Below, piece by piece: positions 26,534 through 35,493 of a stretch of DNA of 64,000 nt. The stretch is from NCBI RefSeq assembly GCF_019977295.1, contig NZ_AP024651.1, positions 3,658,001 to 3,722,000 on the forward strand. Reading direction: 5' to 3'. Both the position numbers and the translations under genes were made by a program. Positions within the stretch are counted from its first letter, which is position 1. The number at the start of each line of letters is the position of its first letter. The stretch is from Arthrobacter sp. StoSoilB20. Its GTDB lineage: Bacteria > Actinomycetota > Actinomycetes > Actinomycetales > Micrococcaceae. Under the pieces are notes generated by a model. That model made no database searches, had not been told where the DNA came from, and saw only the letters and a program-made list of their open reading frames with translations.

Positions 26534-27829
26534 TTGACGTTCGAACGTCCGGAGCGCTCAAGCAGGATCGCTTATTTCCGTGGATTGACCTTTACCCCAG
26601 CGCAGCCAGGCTGGTTGGTTGGGGTGCTGGCAATTGGGGCATTGATCACGGGACTGGGACAAAACGTCCTTCTTACTTACTCATCCTTCGGGGGTTTTAA
26701 CCTCATGGATGACGTGTTCATTTCGTTGATGTTCCTTGTCGCCCTCACGCGCCTCGCGAACCGCTTCAATGTCCCCGCCCTGCTGGCCGTCATCTGGATC
26801 ATTGCCTGCATAATTGCTCTTTGGCGGACTAGTGACGAGAGCATCATCCCGGGAGATTCAGCCTTCTTCCTCTTCCGTCAGGTATGCATGCCGGTCCTGG
26901 TCATCGTCTGCGGCCTGGTGATGACCCGTCGGGAATGGCGGTGGATTCTTTTCGTGGTCCTTGCCATTGGAACACTGAATGCTGCCTACATCGGGTTGGA
27001 GGCTCTAGGCGTTCGTCTGGTGGATCCCACCCCATTTGCCGTCTTGAGTAAGACCGCGATTTATCCCAACGGCTTACCCGGCTACTACATGTCGTTCGAC
27101 CTAAATGGTGAGCTGGCCGTCCGCGCAGGCGGCCTCTACCTCAATCCACCCACCACCGGCATCGCCACAGGGGCTGCTGCTGCATTGGCCTTCCATGCAC
27201 TCCGCTTACGGGGGCGGATGCTCTTGGTTGTGGCCTTAGGACTGGCCACAGTTGCCACCATTAGCCGCGCCGGCATCCTCCTGATGTTGATCGCCATCGT
27301 AGGTCCCTTGCTCGCCCGCAAGATCCATCCCCTGCTTGCGCTTCCCTTGCTCGGCGTCCCGGTTCTCATGGCTGGCAACAACATCGCTGACTTGGGTAAC
27401 TCGGACTCCCACGTCGATGGCCTGACCGTAGGCATTGAGCACGCATTTGAATCCTTGATAGGACGTGGGTTCGGCTACGTCGGGAACTTTGCCGGGAGGG
27501 CCGGTGAGCTGCAGGAAGCATCTGAAAGCCTTGCCGGGATTGCCTTCTCTGCAGCGGGCCTGGTTACCGTCGCCATCTACGCCGCGGCGCTATTTGTAGC
27601 CATCTTCGCCATACTCAGACAGCCTCGGAGGTGGGAGTTCTACCTCGCACTCGGAGCACTGGTCATCGCCATGTTGGCGGAGACTGCGGGCTCCATGAAC
27701 GCCACTGTCCCGCTGTGGCTTCTGGTCGGTGCTGCATTCGGCGCCGGCAAGAAGGCCGTTGAGCCTGCGGCCACACAGGACCAACCTGAAAGCTCAGCAG
27801 CGGAAGCACCGTTGGTCAGACGACGCTGA
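26534..27829 (+). CDS. O-antigen polymerase/ligase-like membrane protein
   Basis: 431 residues beginning at a TTG. It has about ten hydrophobic helices and a large extracytoplasmic loop (VDPTPFAVLSKTAIYPNGLPGYYMSFDLNG) with AGGLYLNPPTTGIATGA after it, the layout of Wzy or WaaL-type proteins. TISRAGILLMLIAIVG resembles the S-R-x-G segment of the O-antigen ligase family. It should polymerise or transfer the lipid-linked glycan. The start is uncertain since the site before TTG is weak. Follows the initiating transferase by 52 bp, likely one operon; convergent with WecG at 27843. Confidence 0.7.
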   Translation: MTFERPERSSRIAYFRGLTFTPAQPGWLVGVLAIGALITGLGQNVLLTYSSFGGFNLMDDVFISLMFLVALTRLANRFNVPALLAVIWIIACIIALWRTSDESIIPGDSAFFLFRQVCMPVLVIVCGLVMTRREWRWILFVVLAIGTLNAAYIGLEALGVRLVDPTPFAVLSKTAIYPNGLPGYYMSFDLNGELAVRAGGLYLNPPTTGIATGAAAALAFHALRLRGRMLLVVALGLATVATISRAGILLMLIAIVGPLLARKIHPLLALPLLGVPVLMAGNNIADLGNSDSHVDGLTVGIEHAFESLIGRGFGYVGNFAGRAGELQEASESLAGIAFSAAGLVTVAIYAAALFVAIFAILRQPRRWEFYLALGALVIAMLAETAGSMNATVPLWLLVGAAFGAGKKAVEPAATQDQPESSAAEAPLVRRR

Positions 27830-27842
27830 CCCCCTGAGGATT

Positions 27843-28610
27843 CTAGGAGCGCTGGCTAATTCTGGTCTTGAGGGTCAGCAGGACAAATTGAGTATTCCCC
27901 ACCAGGTATCGTTTCAAGAGCCGGCGCGGTTCTTGAACAAATCTGTAGCACCATTCAAGACCCAGCTTCTGGATCCACAGAGGGGCTCGTTTCAGCCGCC
28001 CCGAGATCACGTCAAACGATCCGCCGACGCCGAAAGCCAGCCCGACGTTGAGTCGGTGCTTGTGCTCAAGGACGAAGTGTTCCTTCCTGGGACTGGGCAG
28101 TGCCAAAAAAAGGAGGTCCGGTCTGGCCGCGGCTATTTCCCTCACCACGTCCAGTTCATCCGCCGGGGTCCAATATCCGTCACGGAATCCCACCACATCC
28201 ACGCCGCGGGTAGTGAATATCCCAGCCACAGCCTGCACCACATCGTGCCGGGCACCCAGCAGAAAAACGCGGTCGCCGCGCTCAGGGGCGGACTTGATGA
28301 GCTCCAAAAAGAGATCAATTCCGGAAACACGTTCCGGAGCTGGTGCTCCCAACAGGCGGCTTGCCCAGACAATCGACTGGCCATCGGCATTGCTGATGGC
28401 ACTGGTCTCCACATATTCCCGGAGTCTCTGGTCTTCCAATGCTGCCAAAACAATGGAGGCATTCAGGTCTGCCCGCCAGTGCCCGCGTTCAGCGATGAGC
28501 CGATGGCACAGTTGAACGGATTCACTCATGGTCAAGGTATCAAGGGGCAGGTCGAAGACGCGCTTCCGCTGTCCTTCGTGAACCGCGTCCGTCAGTTGCT
28601 GCTCAGTCAT
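27843..28610 (-). CDS. WecG/TagA/CpsF family glycosyltransferase
   Basis: 255 residues. GT26 signature features are ADLNASIVLAALEDQRLREYVETSAISNADGQSIVWASRLLG, VSGIDLFLELIKSAPERGDRVFLLGA, GYWTPADELDVVREIAAARPDLLFLALPSPRKEHF, and GVGGSFDVISGRLKRAPLWIQKLGLEWCYRFVQEPRRLLKRY. These transfer N-acetylmannosaminuronic acid or ManNAc to a lipid-linked sugar. The gene start overlaps the preceding GT4 gene by 8 bp, so it acts in the same glycan assembly. Confidence 0.92.
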   Translation of the reverse strand: MTEQQLTDAVHEGQRKRVFDLPLDTLTMSESVQLCHRLIAERGHWRADLNASIVLAALEDQRLREYVETSAISNADGQSIVWASRLLGAPAPERVSGIDLFLELIKSAPERGDRVFLLGARHDVVQAVAGIFTTRGVDVVGFRDGYWTPADELDVVREIAAARPDLLFLALPSPRKEHFVLEHKHRLNVGLAFGVGGSFDVISGRLKRAPLWIQKLGLEWCYRFVQEPRRLLKRYLVGNTQFVLLTLKTRISQRS

Positions 28611-29622
28611 CTCCGTGAATCCATTCCGAAAGTCGGGCGAGAGCCCTGCTCTGCTCGTACACCCTGTCGGTCCTCAGCTCAGTAATTCGTTTTTCAAACT
28701 CGGCCTGCCTGTGGGCCGCTTCCAGAACAGCGCTGGCATATCGTTCGGCCTCAGGTGAGACGGTCAACGCCGATTCACCAAAAAAATCCTTCAGCACGTC
28801 GGTGTCAGAAGTGACCAAAGCTTTGCCCGCGCACATGGCCTCATAGCCTGCCCGCTGCATGGTCTCTTCCTCGGTTGTCGGGGCCAGCAAAACATTGGCG
28901 TGACCCAGGAGCCTCAGATATTCATCCCGTGAGACGAATCCAGGGAAAACAGTGTTGGCCGGATTGCAGGCCTCAACGAAGTCCTTGGGTGCCCGGCCAG
29001 TGAAAACCCATGAAATATCAGTTGCGAGGTGCGTTGCGGCGGCGAGCTCATCGAGCGGCTCATCGTAGGAGTATGTGATGGGAACGAGCGCGTAGCTGCC
29101 GCGAACGAGATACGTCAGTGCCGGGTCTTCGAACGCTCCAAGGCTGTCGACATCCGGGTACGTCTCGATGAGGTCGTGAAGAACCAAAGCTTCAGCTCCT
29201 TGGTTCCGTACTTTGCCGGCCAATGATTCATTGGTGACGATCGCGAGATTCGATCCGCCCAGCAACCTGGCAACAAGATTGGTGGACCATTTCCACTTGG
29301 GATCGTGGAAGGTCCCGGTATGCAGGTCTCCGCAGATGCGCACGTTCTTTCCGACGGCGGCCCTCACCGCGAGAAGGGCAACAACCGGCGGTTGCATAAC
29401 GATCACGGCAGACGGCTTTTGGCTACGTAGATACTTCCAGGTGGACGTCCACAGACGCAGATACCTCAGGGGCAGCGGCCCTGTTCCTCCACCGTCAGAC
29501 CACTCACGGATGCCGAGAGTACGAGCGATTCCTTCACTTCTGCCATGGAAATCAATCCAGCTCACAAAAACCGGGGACTTCTCCCCCGCGGCGATGGCAC
29601 CGGACGTGAGCGAGGTACTCAT
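28603..29622 (-). CDS. glycosyltransferase, GT4-like
   Basis: 339 residues from the ATG at 29622; a longer frame to 29643 adds seven residues without support. GT-B fold features are PAVIVMQPPVVALLAVRAAVGKNVRICGDLHTG in the N-domain and FPGFVSRDEYLRLLGHANVLLAPTTEEETMQRAGYEAMCAGKALVTSDTDVLKDFF in the C-domain, where E-E-x7-E is the nucleotide-sugar binding pattern of GT4. A cytosolic enzyme building the lipid-linked repeat unit. Translationally coupled to the WecG/TagA gene. Confidence 0.8.
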   Translation of the reverse strand: MSTSLTSGAIAAGEKSPVFVSWIDFHGRSEGIARTLGIREWSDGGGTGPLPLRYLRLWTSTWKYLRSQKPSAVIVMQPPVVALLAVRAAVGKNVRICGDLHTGTFHDPKWKWSTNLVARLLGGSNLAIVTNESLAGKVRNQGAEALVLHDLIETYPDVDSLGAFEDPALTYLVRGSYALVPITYSYDEPLDELAAATHLATDISWVFTGRAPKDFVEACNPANTVFPGFVSRDEYLRLLGHANVLLAPTTEEETMQRAGYEAMCAGKALVTSDTDVLKDFFGESALTVSPEAERYASAVLEAAHRQAEFEKRITELRTDRVYEQSRALARLSEWIHGDD

Positions 29623-29806
29623 TGGCCTACTACCCCTATGCACTCAGCATTTCGGGCACGGCGGTGCCGGAGCTTCGTTTTCATAGATTTCTCCCCCATG
29701 AAATTGGCCGGCGTGGACAGATCATTTTTCCGGCCGACATACTGGACAACCGCGATCTGGTCCCCTTGGCAATTCTACGTTATTCGTGTCATTTTCTTCG
29801 GACCTA

Positions 29807-30091
29807 TCAAATCACGTGAGCCAAACCCGCTGACTTCAATTCGGTGAGAAAGGCAATCGCTTGTTCCGTGATCTCTTCAGGCTCGATTCCGAATTCGTCC
29901 GCAACGCTGCGGACAATGTCCGGTTCGGCTCTTGGCGCATCAGCAGTCCCAAGAGCAAGCCATATGGCCCCAGCCGCTCCTTGAAGCGCCCGGGGCGAAA
30001 GCTCAGCGTCGATGTCACGGAGATCGAGTACGTAGACGGCGCCATCGCGAACTTCGAAAGCCACGTCCACAGGCCTATACCATTTGTTCAT
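29807..30091 (-). CDS. PqqD-like peptide chaperone (RRE domain)
   Basis: 94 residues: YRPVDVAFEVRDGAVYVLDLRDIDAELSPRALQGAAGAIWLALG then a helical part (DIVRSVADEFGIEPEEITEQAIAFLTELKSAGLAHVI). The order of three beta strands then three helices is that of PqqD, the RiPP recognition element that holds peptide substrates for modifying enzymes. It overlaps the nucleotidyltransferase gene by 4 bp. PqqD-like proteins occur in lasso-peptide and HPr-rel systems. Here it is a member of a glycan-linked module, and its peptide or protein client is unknown. Confidence 0.75.
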   Translation of the reverse strand: MNKWYRPVDVAFEVRDGAVYVLDLRDIDAELSPRALQGAAGAIWLALGTADAPRAEPDIVRSVADEFGIEPEEITEQAIAFLTELKSAGLAHVI

Positions 30092-31035
30092 TTGGTCCCC
30101 ATGTTCTTGAGAATACTGAGGGCAGCTGAGGGCAATGTCCTGATACCTCTGGCAAGCCTTCTCACACGGGCCGCGACGAGCCTGGAAGAATCCGATTCCG
30201 CCATGCCTGGATCCTTGCGAAGTTCGTCGTTACTGGGATAGATAGCCCGGAAGAACACCTTTATCTTGGACTTCCAGCCAGCCACAGTTATCGCATACAA
30301 CCAGCTGCCGGTGGTGGCTTCCGAACTGGTTTGCCGGTTAATTTCCCAGCGTGACTGTTCCTGGGGCGTCAGATCATCGAACGTTCCGCCGACGCCCAAC
30401 TCCCTCAACTCGCGTTCGAGGATGCTTCTAAAGCGCCCGACGTCGGCCAACAGGCTCAATGCCGCAGCCTGAGCGGGGACTTTGTCCGCTCGCAAGGCAG
30501 TCATAATCTCATCGTGTTGCCTGTGTTCTTCAACGTTGGGCGAGTTCCGGTGAAGGTGGAGAAGAGCGATCACAGCATTTGCTTCCCGGCTGGCGGTGTT
30601 GACCCTGACATTGGCTAACTCGACTTGCGTACGGGTCTCCCACAGAAGATCAAAGACTTCGCCCGCCGGTCCAAAGAAGCCAGGAAAGTAGCTGTGAACA
30701 TCGATGTCGCTGGGCCATTTTTCATGGATGAGTGTTCTCGAGTGCGGTTCCAAAATGCTGGGAGAAAACCGCACATCGCGGTCGTTCCACCCATGCCGGG
30801 CCAGGATCTCGCAGAATTCGGACATCTTTGCGGGTTCCACCAAGATATCGGCGTCAGTGGAAATCTTGTGAGTGCGAAGTCCCAGTTTTTCTAGGAGCGG
30901 CCCCTTGATGGCCAGGACCCTCACCCCGTGCACGGTGGCAATCCGATCGACGAGGGCGTAGGCAAGAGGAGTAGCCACCGCCACAGGAAGCGTCACAGAA
31001 ACTTCGTCAACGACGTCAGCATCCGGTTCCATCAC
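30088..31035 (-). CDS. nucleotidyltransferase family protein (NTP_transf_5)
   Basis: 315 residues. The N-terminal domain has VRVLAIKGPLLEKLGLRTHKISTDADILVEPAKMSEFCEILARHGW, where K-G and S-x-D-x-D (STDADILV) match the catalytic Asp pair of the nucleotidyltransferase fold, and the third acid is in WPSDIDVHSYFPG. The C-terminal part is helical. This family accompanies HPrK-like kinases in lasso-peptide (PadeN-type) and exopolysaccharide clusters. It could transfer a nucleotide or sugar-nucleotide group to a peptide, protein or sugar. Adjacent to the flippase and overlapping the PqqD gene. Confidence 0.82.
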   Translation of the reverse strand: MMEPDADVVDEVSVTLPVAVATPLAYALVDRIATVHGVRVLAIKGPLLEKLGLRTHKISTDADILVEPAKMSEFCEILARHGWNDRDVRFSPSILEPHSRTLIHEKWPSDIDVHSYFPGFFGPAGEVFDLLWETRTQVELANVRVNTASREANAVIALLHLHRNSPNVEEHRQHDEIMTALRADKVPAQAAALSLLADVGRFRSILERELRELGVGGTFDDLTPQEQSRWEINRQTSSEATTGSWLYAITVAGWKSKIKVFFRAIYPSNDELRKDPGMAESDSSRLVAARVRRLARGIRTLPSAALSILKNMGTK

Positions 31036-32262
31036 TTAAGCTCGTCCCTTTCTGCTTGTCCGTGTTGACCGGAGGAACGCAAGACCCGGTACCAGCATTA
31101 CGGCATATGCAACCGTTCCGGCTACGGCGGCACCAACGGCTCCCCATGGAGACAACAGCACCATTCCCACAACGCTGAAGCAAACCGCGGTCAGTGTGGC
31201 GAAAGCCCGGATACGGGCATGACCGGTCTTAACAAGAATTCCATTGACCAGGAAGCCCAGCCCTTTAGCCCATCCCCCCAGAGCCAAGATAGCCGCGGGT
31301 ACTACAGCACCTTGGAATTCCTGCCCGAAGACCCACGGGATGATGAACCACAGCGTTCCAATGCACAGCAACACGCCGGCTGTCATGACCAAAGAACACC
31401 ACTTGACGACCGTAACGAATTCAGCAGGTTTCCGCAGTCCGTTGCTGCCAGCCATGGCTGCATCCCGGAACGGCTTGGCTGCGACAGTAAAAAGCTCCGC
31501 TACCAGCAGGGCGATCGCATAGTACCCAAGTTGCTCAGCGCCGATAAGAGGCCGTAGGACAATCGGGTCCAGGTTAACCAGCAGCACTCCGCCAAGTCCG
31601 CCTATCACGGCCCAGTTGAGAGTTTTCAGGGGCCTGATGGTGGCCCTTCGCATGGTCCTGGCTGGTTCAAACGATCCAGCCCGGCGAACACTGACTGCGG
31701 CGAAGGAGAGATAGAGAAGTCCGAGTACCTGCGGGAGAATCAGTGTCACTACCGCGTTTTTCAGGGTGAGATGACCCGATATAAAGAGCCCCGCGGTCAA
31801 CATCAGGCGGGATAGAGCCGTAACCCACTTCTCGATGGAAATCGCCAGGATCATGTTCCGGTTCAGGGCCATCCCGCGTTGGAGCACCGCGGCAGCAAAG
31901 ATTACCGCCCCGGTTCCGAGCACCCACAACAACTCAGAGTGAAGAAAACCGGCTTGAGCAAATGCCAGCGCTGCGCAGAACGCCATGGCGAACGCACCCA
32001 GTATCACGGCAACCCAGACACCCAGTCGGAACCTTCGGAGCCAATAGTTGCCGTAGACGGCCAGTGAATCAGAGGCTCCCAGTCCTAGGATCGATGCGGC
32101 CACCACGATGATCGATTGGCTGGTTGCAAAGTCACCCTGACCAGAGGGACCCAGCGATCGAGTAAGAAGCGGAGCCACCAGCAACGAGCTTAGAGGCACG
32201 AGCACCGAGCCCAGTGCATTCATCACATGGTGCCGGCGCTTGACAGTTGCTAGAGCAACCAT
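31036..32262 (-). CDS. polysaccharide flippase (Wzx/MATE-like)
   Basis: 408 residues with about 12 hydrophobic helices and the start MNALGSVLVPLSSLLVAPLLTRSLGPSGQGDFATSQSIIVVAASILGLG, typical of oligosaccharide-lipid flippases (LLTRxLGPxxxG). It should move the lipid-linked repeat unit across the membrane. Its start overlaps the pyruvyl transferase gene by 13 bp, and its stop abuts the nucleotidyltransferase start, so the genes are co-translated. Confidence 0.88.
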   Translation of the reverse strand: MVALATVKRRHHVMNALGSVLVPLSSLLVAPLLTRSLGPSGQGDFATSQSIIVVAASILGLGASDSLAVYGNYWLRRFRLGVWVAVILGAFAMAFCAALAFAQAGFLHSELLWVLGTGAVIFAAAVLQRGMALNRNMILAISIEKWVTALSRLMLTAGLFISGHLTLKNAVVTLILPQVLGLLYLSFAAVSVRRAGSFEPARTMRRATIRPLKTLNWAVIGGLGGVLLVNLDPIVLRPLIGAEQLGYYAIALLVAELFTVAAKPFRDAAMAGSNGLRKPAEFVTVVKWCSLVMTAGVLLCIGTLWFIIPWVFGQEFQGAVVPAAILALGGWAKGLGFLVNGILVKTGHARIRAFATLTAVCFSVVGMVLLSPWGAVGAAVAGTVAYAVMLVPGLAFLRSTRTSRKGRA

Positions 32263-33497
32263 GATGGGGGACGGCTCACAAAAGCCGGGGTGGTCCGTGC
32301 AGCATGGCTTGCGTCGCCCACGGCCTGTTTGGCGAGTTCCACTATGCGTTGGGCAGAAGGGTGGCTTTCCCAGGAGAGCACGAACCGGTCAGCGTCGTAC
32401 CATTTGAATTGGCCGGAGAACTTGTCCACGTAATCAAGGCCCACACACGGCACGCCTTGGCTAAGGGCGGCCACGCCCGCATGCATCCTCGCTGTGACCA
32501 CCACGGTGGCCAAAGCCAACATGCCCTTGGCCTCTTGGGCATTCCGGGGGACGGCCGATATCAGCCTCTCACCGGACCGGCCTCGAACCATGGTTTCGGA
32601 CAAGGCAATATCGCCCGGATCTTGCCGGACATCGTGCGCGAGGACGACGACAGAAAAACCGGCCCCCAACAATGCATTCGTGTAGGCCTTGAAACGTGAA
32701 GTGACCTCGTGGATACCCATCCCATTGAACGCCGCAAGGTGCGCATTGGGAACCACGATGGCTGTAGGTCCATCCTGCGCACTGACCCATGCGCCCAACT
32801 GTTCAACAGCCGGCGTCGATGCGGGCTTCATGTAGGCCGCGACATCCGGGAAGACATTCACTTTCCTTTGAAGCGCCTCGACTACCCGGGCCTGCGAATT
32901 CGTATCTCTTGCGGTCAACCGGACTCGTGGGTCCAGACGACGCAAGGCTGCCAAGGCATCTTGGCTGGCGTTGCGGCGAAAACTGAAATTGGCGAGTTCC
33001 GCGTTCCGGCCTTGGGCCGCAGCAACGTTGAGGAGGCTGACCCTCTGGGTGATGGATCGGATCCCATAGGCCCCATCGACGGAGTCGGCCCCCAGGACGA
33101 CGATCCTTTGGGCGTCCGTCAGCGTCTTCAGTTTTCGTGCATTAACGTGCATCCGCCCGAGCCCAATGACATCGTCAAAGGTCTCCATTCCGACGACTCC
33201 CATTTCCGACCACGGTTCCGCCGAGCCGGGAGTCAGCAAATGTGGGGTTCCGGAGGCAGCCAGAATGCTGTCACGGCTCCCCTGAATCATTCCTTCATCA
33301 CCGAAGGAGCCGTAACTCGCTGGAGAGAGGACCGCGGTGCGTGCCGGAGCCGTCTTGGCTGGTTTTTCCAACCCCAGCAACCGTCGTTGTGCGGTGACCA
33401 GGGTGGGCGCCGCTTGCCCGGCCACCAACCGGTTGAAGTTACCCAAGCCGTTTCCCCGTTTCTTGCCGCCCAGCGTGGTCTGCAGGCCAATTGTCAT
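32250..33497 (-). CDS. polysaccharide pyruvyl transferase
   Basis: 415 residues. The N-terminal half has AVLSPASYGSFGDEGMIQGS (GxxGDE motif of the family) and the C-terminal half has LALATVVVTARMHAGVAALSQGVPCVGLDYVDKFSGQFKWYD, with the conserved R-M-H-A and G-x-P segment. These enzymes transfer pyruvate from phosphoenolpyruvate to glycan sugars as ketals, adding negative charge. The first ATG is overlapped by the LepB stop (ATGA). Confidence 0.88.
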   Translation of the reverse strand: MTIGLQTTLGGKKRGNGLGNFNRLVAGQAAPTLVTAQRRLLGLEKPAKTAPARTAVLSPASYGSFGDEGMIQGSRDSILAASGTPHLLTPGSAEPWSEMGVVGMETFDDVIGLGRMHVNARKLKTLTDAQRIVVLGADSVDGAYGIRSITQRVSLLNVAAAQGRNAELANFSFRRNASQDALAALRRLDPRVRLTARDTNSQARVVEALQRKVNVFPDVAAYMKPASTPAVEQLGAWVSAQDGPTAIVVPNAHLAAFNGMGIHEVTSRFKAYTNALLGAGFSVVVLAHDVRQDPGDIALSETMVRGRSGERLISAVPRNAQEAKGMLALATVVVTARMHAGVAALSQGVPCVGLDYVDKFSGQFKWYDADRFVLSWESHPSAQRIVELAKQAVGDASHAARTTPAFVSRPPSWLL

Positions 33498-34225
33498 TGC
33501 GTGCCCCCATGGCTGATCGTCAGGTATTCGTCATTGCCCCATTTGTTGAACGGATAGAGGAACCCATCCACCGTGCCCACCAGATCGGATCGATGAGCCG
33601 TTTTGAAACATGCGCCCGCCGCGTCCGCGCTTCGGCACCCTGAGACAGAGTCCTCCGAGTTGGAGCGGTGATCACCCAGAAGCAGATACTGGCCTTGGTC
33701 GAGTCTGATGGGATCGAAACAACGGGGTGAAATTGCCTGCGATGAGCAATCAAATGCGGTGGCTTCGAAGGCCAGGTCCTTGAACACATACGGTTCGTTG
33801 ATCGCCTCACCGTTGACCCTGACTTGTCCCCGATCCGAGCAGCATTCCACGGTATCCCCCGGCAAGCCCACGACACGCTTGACCAGAAATTCGGTGTTGC
33901 CCGGGCCAATGCCCGTTAGATCGCCGAACCAGCCGACAGCTGTCCGCAGCGCTCCGTGTTCCGGCGAAGATCCCCAACTGGCCGGTTTACGGAAAACCAC
34001 CACATCCCCGCGTTGCGGTTCGGAGAAGAAGTACGCCGTACGGTTCACCAGAACACGGTCACCAATCTCCAATGTCTGCTCCATGGACGCTGATGGAACG
34101 TGATAAATCTTCACTAGGAAGCCTTGAATCAGCGCTACGACAATCAAGGAGAAAAGCACGTGGATCCATGGCGAGCGAAGTAGCCGTCGACGACGAGTAG
34201 CTACCTTCACTGATTCAGGGCTCAA
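33494..34225 (-). CDS. lepB: signal peptidase I, locus-specific
   Basis: 243 residues with one N-terminal transmembrane helix (WIHVLFSLIVVALIQGFLVKI). The catalytic Ser47 is in VPSASMEQTLEIGD and the general-base Lys116 in FLVKRVVGLPGDTVECC. The box E motif is LLGDHRSNSEDS. Length and motifs are those of a Gram-positive type I signal peptidase. It is unusual to find a LepB inside a glycan/HPrK cluster. It overlaps HPrK-like and pyruvyl transferase genes by 4 bp each, suggesting it processes a substrate of this locus, such as the exported protein at 35494. Confidence 0.92.
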   Translation of the reverse strand: MSPESVKVATRRRRLLRSPWIHVLFSLIVVALIQGFLVKIYHVPSASMEQTLEIGDRVLVNRTAYFFSEPQRGDVVVFRKPASWGSSPEHGALRTAVGWFGDLTGIGPGNTEFLVKRVVGLPGDTVECCSDRGQVRVNGEAINEPYVFKDLAFEATAFDCSSQAISPRCFDPIRLDQGQYLLLGDHRSNSEDSVSGCRSADAAGACFKTAHRSDLVGTVDGFLYPFNKWGNDEYLTISHGGTQ

Positions 34226-35346
34226 GGAGCTGGCACCGAAACACGGACAACCAGGCCAGCATCCACCAGGGCATCAAAGACTCCAACGACAGCTCGGTTG
34301 AGCGACTGTTCCGGCGGCGATCCAAACCTGTGATCCACCTCTGATGCAAGGGATTCGAAATCGAAGCCTTCGCACAGCAGCCTCCAGACCAAAGGGCCAA
34401 CACCGTCAAGGACGTGGACCACGCGGTCAGCGTCCAGGATGGCTGTCTGGCCGTCGGCTTCCACCGCATCCATGACCGGCGCCGGTACGAAGCGTTCTGC
34501 CGCGAAGGGATTCCGGACCCCGGAAGAGTCAGAGGGAAGAACCGCAACCCAAGCCTCCGGTACCGACCGCCGCATGAGCTTTGAAATGACAGGAAGGACC
34601 TGCACTGCGTCTGTGTAAGTCAATCGCTGGATTGCTCCGCACCGATCCACATGCTTGGCGATGGTTTGAAGCGGTTTGTCTAGATCAGCCAGATAGCTGG
34701 CCTCCGGTACCAGCGCGGCAAGCGCCTCACAAAGACCCACGTCTGTTACGTCGGCTTTGGCGATTATTTCCTGAACGCGCGAAAGAAGCACCAAACCAGC
34801 TAGTTGCAGAGGCCTGGCCGGGAGCCCCTTGAGCTCCAGGTCAGAAGGTGCCACCTGCGCCTTGTAGATTTCGCCGGGCTGGATCACCGATAACGGCTTG
34901 CGGTACGGATGGACTGTGCCGTCGAGGTCTATTCCCACAGTTTCATCGGTGACATAGCCGTACACCGCGCCGAGCTCTCGGGCCAAGGTTGTCTTGCCCC
35001 TGCCGGATGGACCGATGAAGGCCAGGACGTGTCCGGAATCATCCGCGATTCCGGCTGCATGCAACATAAGAAGGGTGCCCCGTTGGGCTTCAATGGCAGC
35101 CAAGGTTGTGTGGGTCGACAACTCAGCCACCGAGCCCGCAAATCCATCCTGATCAGGAAAGGGCCATAGCAACTCCGATATGTCATTCTCCGTACCCTGA
35201 ATCACGGCTTCGCGTCCAACCTCAGCATCCTTCCATGGCTCTTGAAGTTGCTTGGCCAAATTCATATCAAAAGCATGTCCGGCAAGATCAAGGCGGATCC
35301 TTACCAAGCCACCCAAGGCATTCACCAGCATGTCACTGGTCTGCAT
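34222..35346 (-). CDS. HPr-kinase-like protein with C-terminal PqqD-like domain
   Basis: 374 residues. The central part has a P-loop GPSGRGKTTLAREL (Gly112 onward) and AVYGYVTDETVGIDLDG, where TDE corresponds to the Walker B/Asp element of HPr kinase/phosphorylase-related proteins, followed by the KPLSVIQ segment. The HPrK-specific C-terminal loop of true HprK is absent, so it is an HprK-related kinase and not a carbon-control enzyme. The last 80 residues (ILDADRVVHVLDGVGPLVWRLLCEGFDFESLASEVDHRFG, NRAVVGVFDALVDAGLVV) read as a PqqD/RRE fold, so kinase and recognition domain are fused. Its substrate is probably a peptide or protein. Confidence 0.75.
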   Translation of the reverse strand: MQTSDMLVNALGGLVRIRLDLAGHAFDMNLAKQLQEPWKDAEVGREAVIQGTENDISELLWPFPDQDGFAGSVAELSTHTTLAAIEAQRGTLLMLHAAGIADDSGHVLAFIGPSGRGKTTLARELGAVYGYVTDETVGIDLDGTVHPYRKPLSVIQPGEIYKAQVAPSDLELKGLPARPLQLAGLVLLSRVQEIIAKADVTDVGLCEALAALVPEASYLADLDKPLQTIAKHVDRCGAIQRLTYTDAVQVLPVISKLMRRSVPEAWVAVLPSDSSGVRNPFAAERFVPAPVMDAVEADGQTAILDADRVVHVLDGVGPLVWRLLCEGFDFESLASEVDHRFGSPPEQSLNRAVVGVFDALVDAGLVVRVSVPAP

Positions 35347-35430
35347 GTATCCACCCCAAATTCATCGGCCCGGCGTACTGGAAGAATTCAAGCACCAGGC
35401 CCGGAACGATCATATTTCAGACAATCCGGA

Positions 35431-35474
35431 CATGCGAAAACGCGTAAGCCAAATGGCCCACGCGTTTTCGCATG
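35431..35474 (-). terminator. strong hairpin between Tat protein and HPrK-like gene
   Basis: A perfect 15-bp inverted repeat (CATGCGAAAACGCGT at 35431-35445, its complement at 35460-35474) with a 14-base loop holding GCCAAATGGC. It lies 19 bp after the Tat protein stop and 84 bp before the HPrK-like start. With no T-run, it more likely protects the upstream mRNA or partly terminates, giving more of the exported protein than of the downstream enzymes. Confidence 0.7.
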
Positions 35475-35493
35475 AAATGTACCGGAGTGTGAA

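Noticed and set aside
34222..35346. True HPr kinase/phosphorylase of carbon catabolite control
   Set aside because: The HPrK/P-specific C-terminal regulatory segment is absent and replaced by a PqqD-like domain, and the context is a glycan locus with no ptsH gene.
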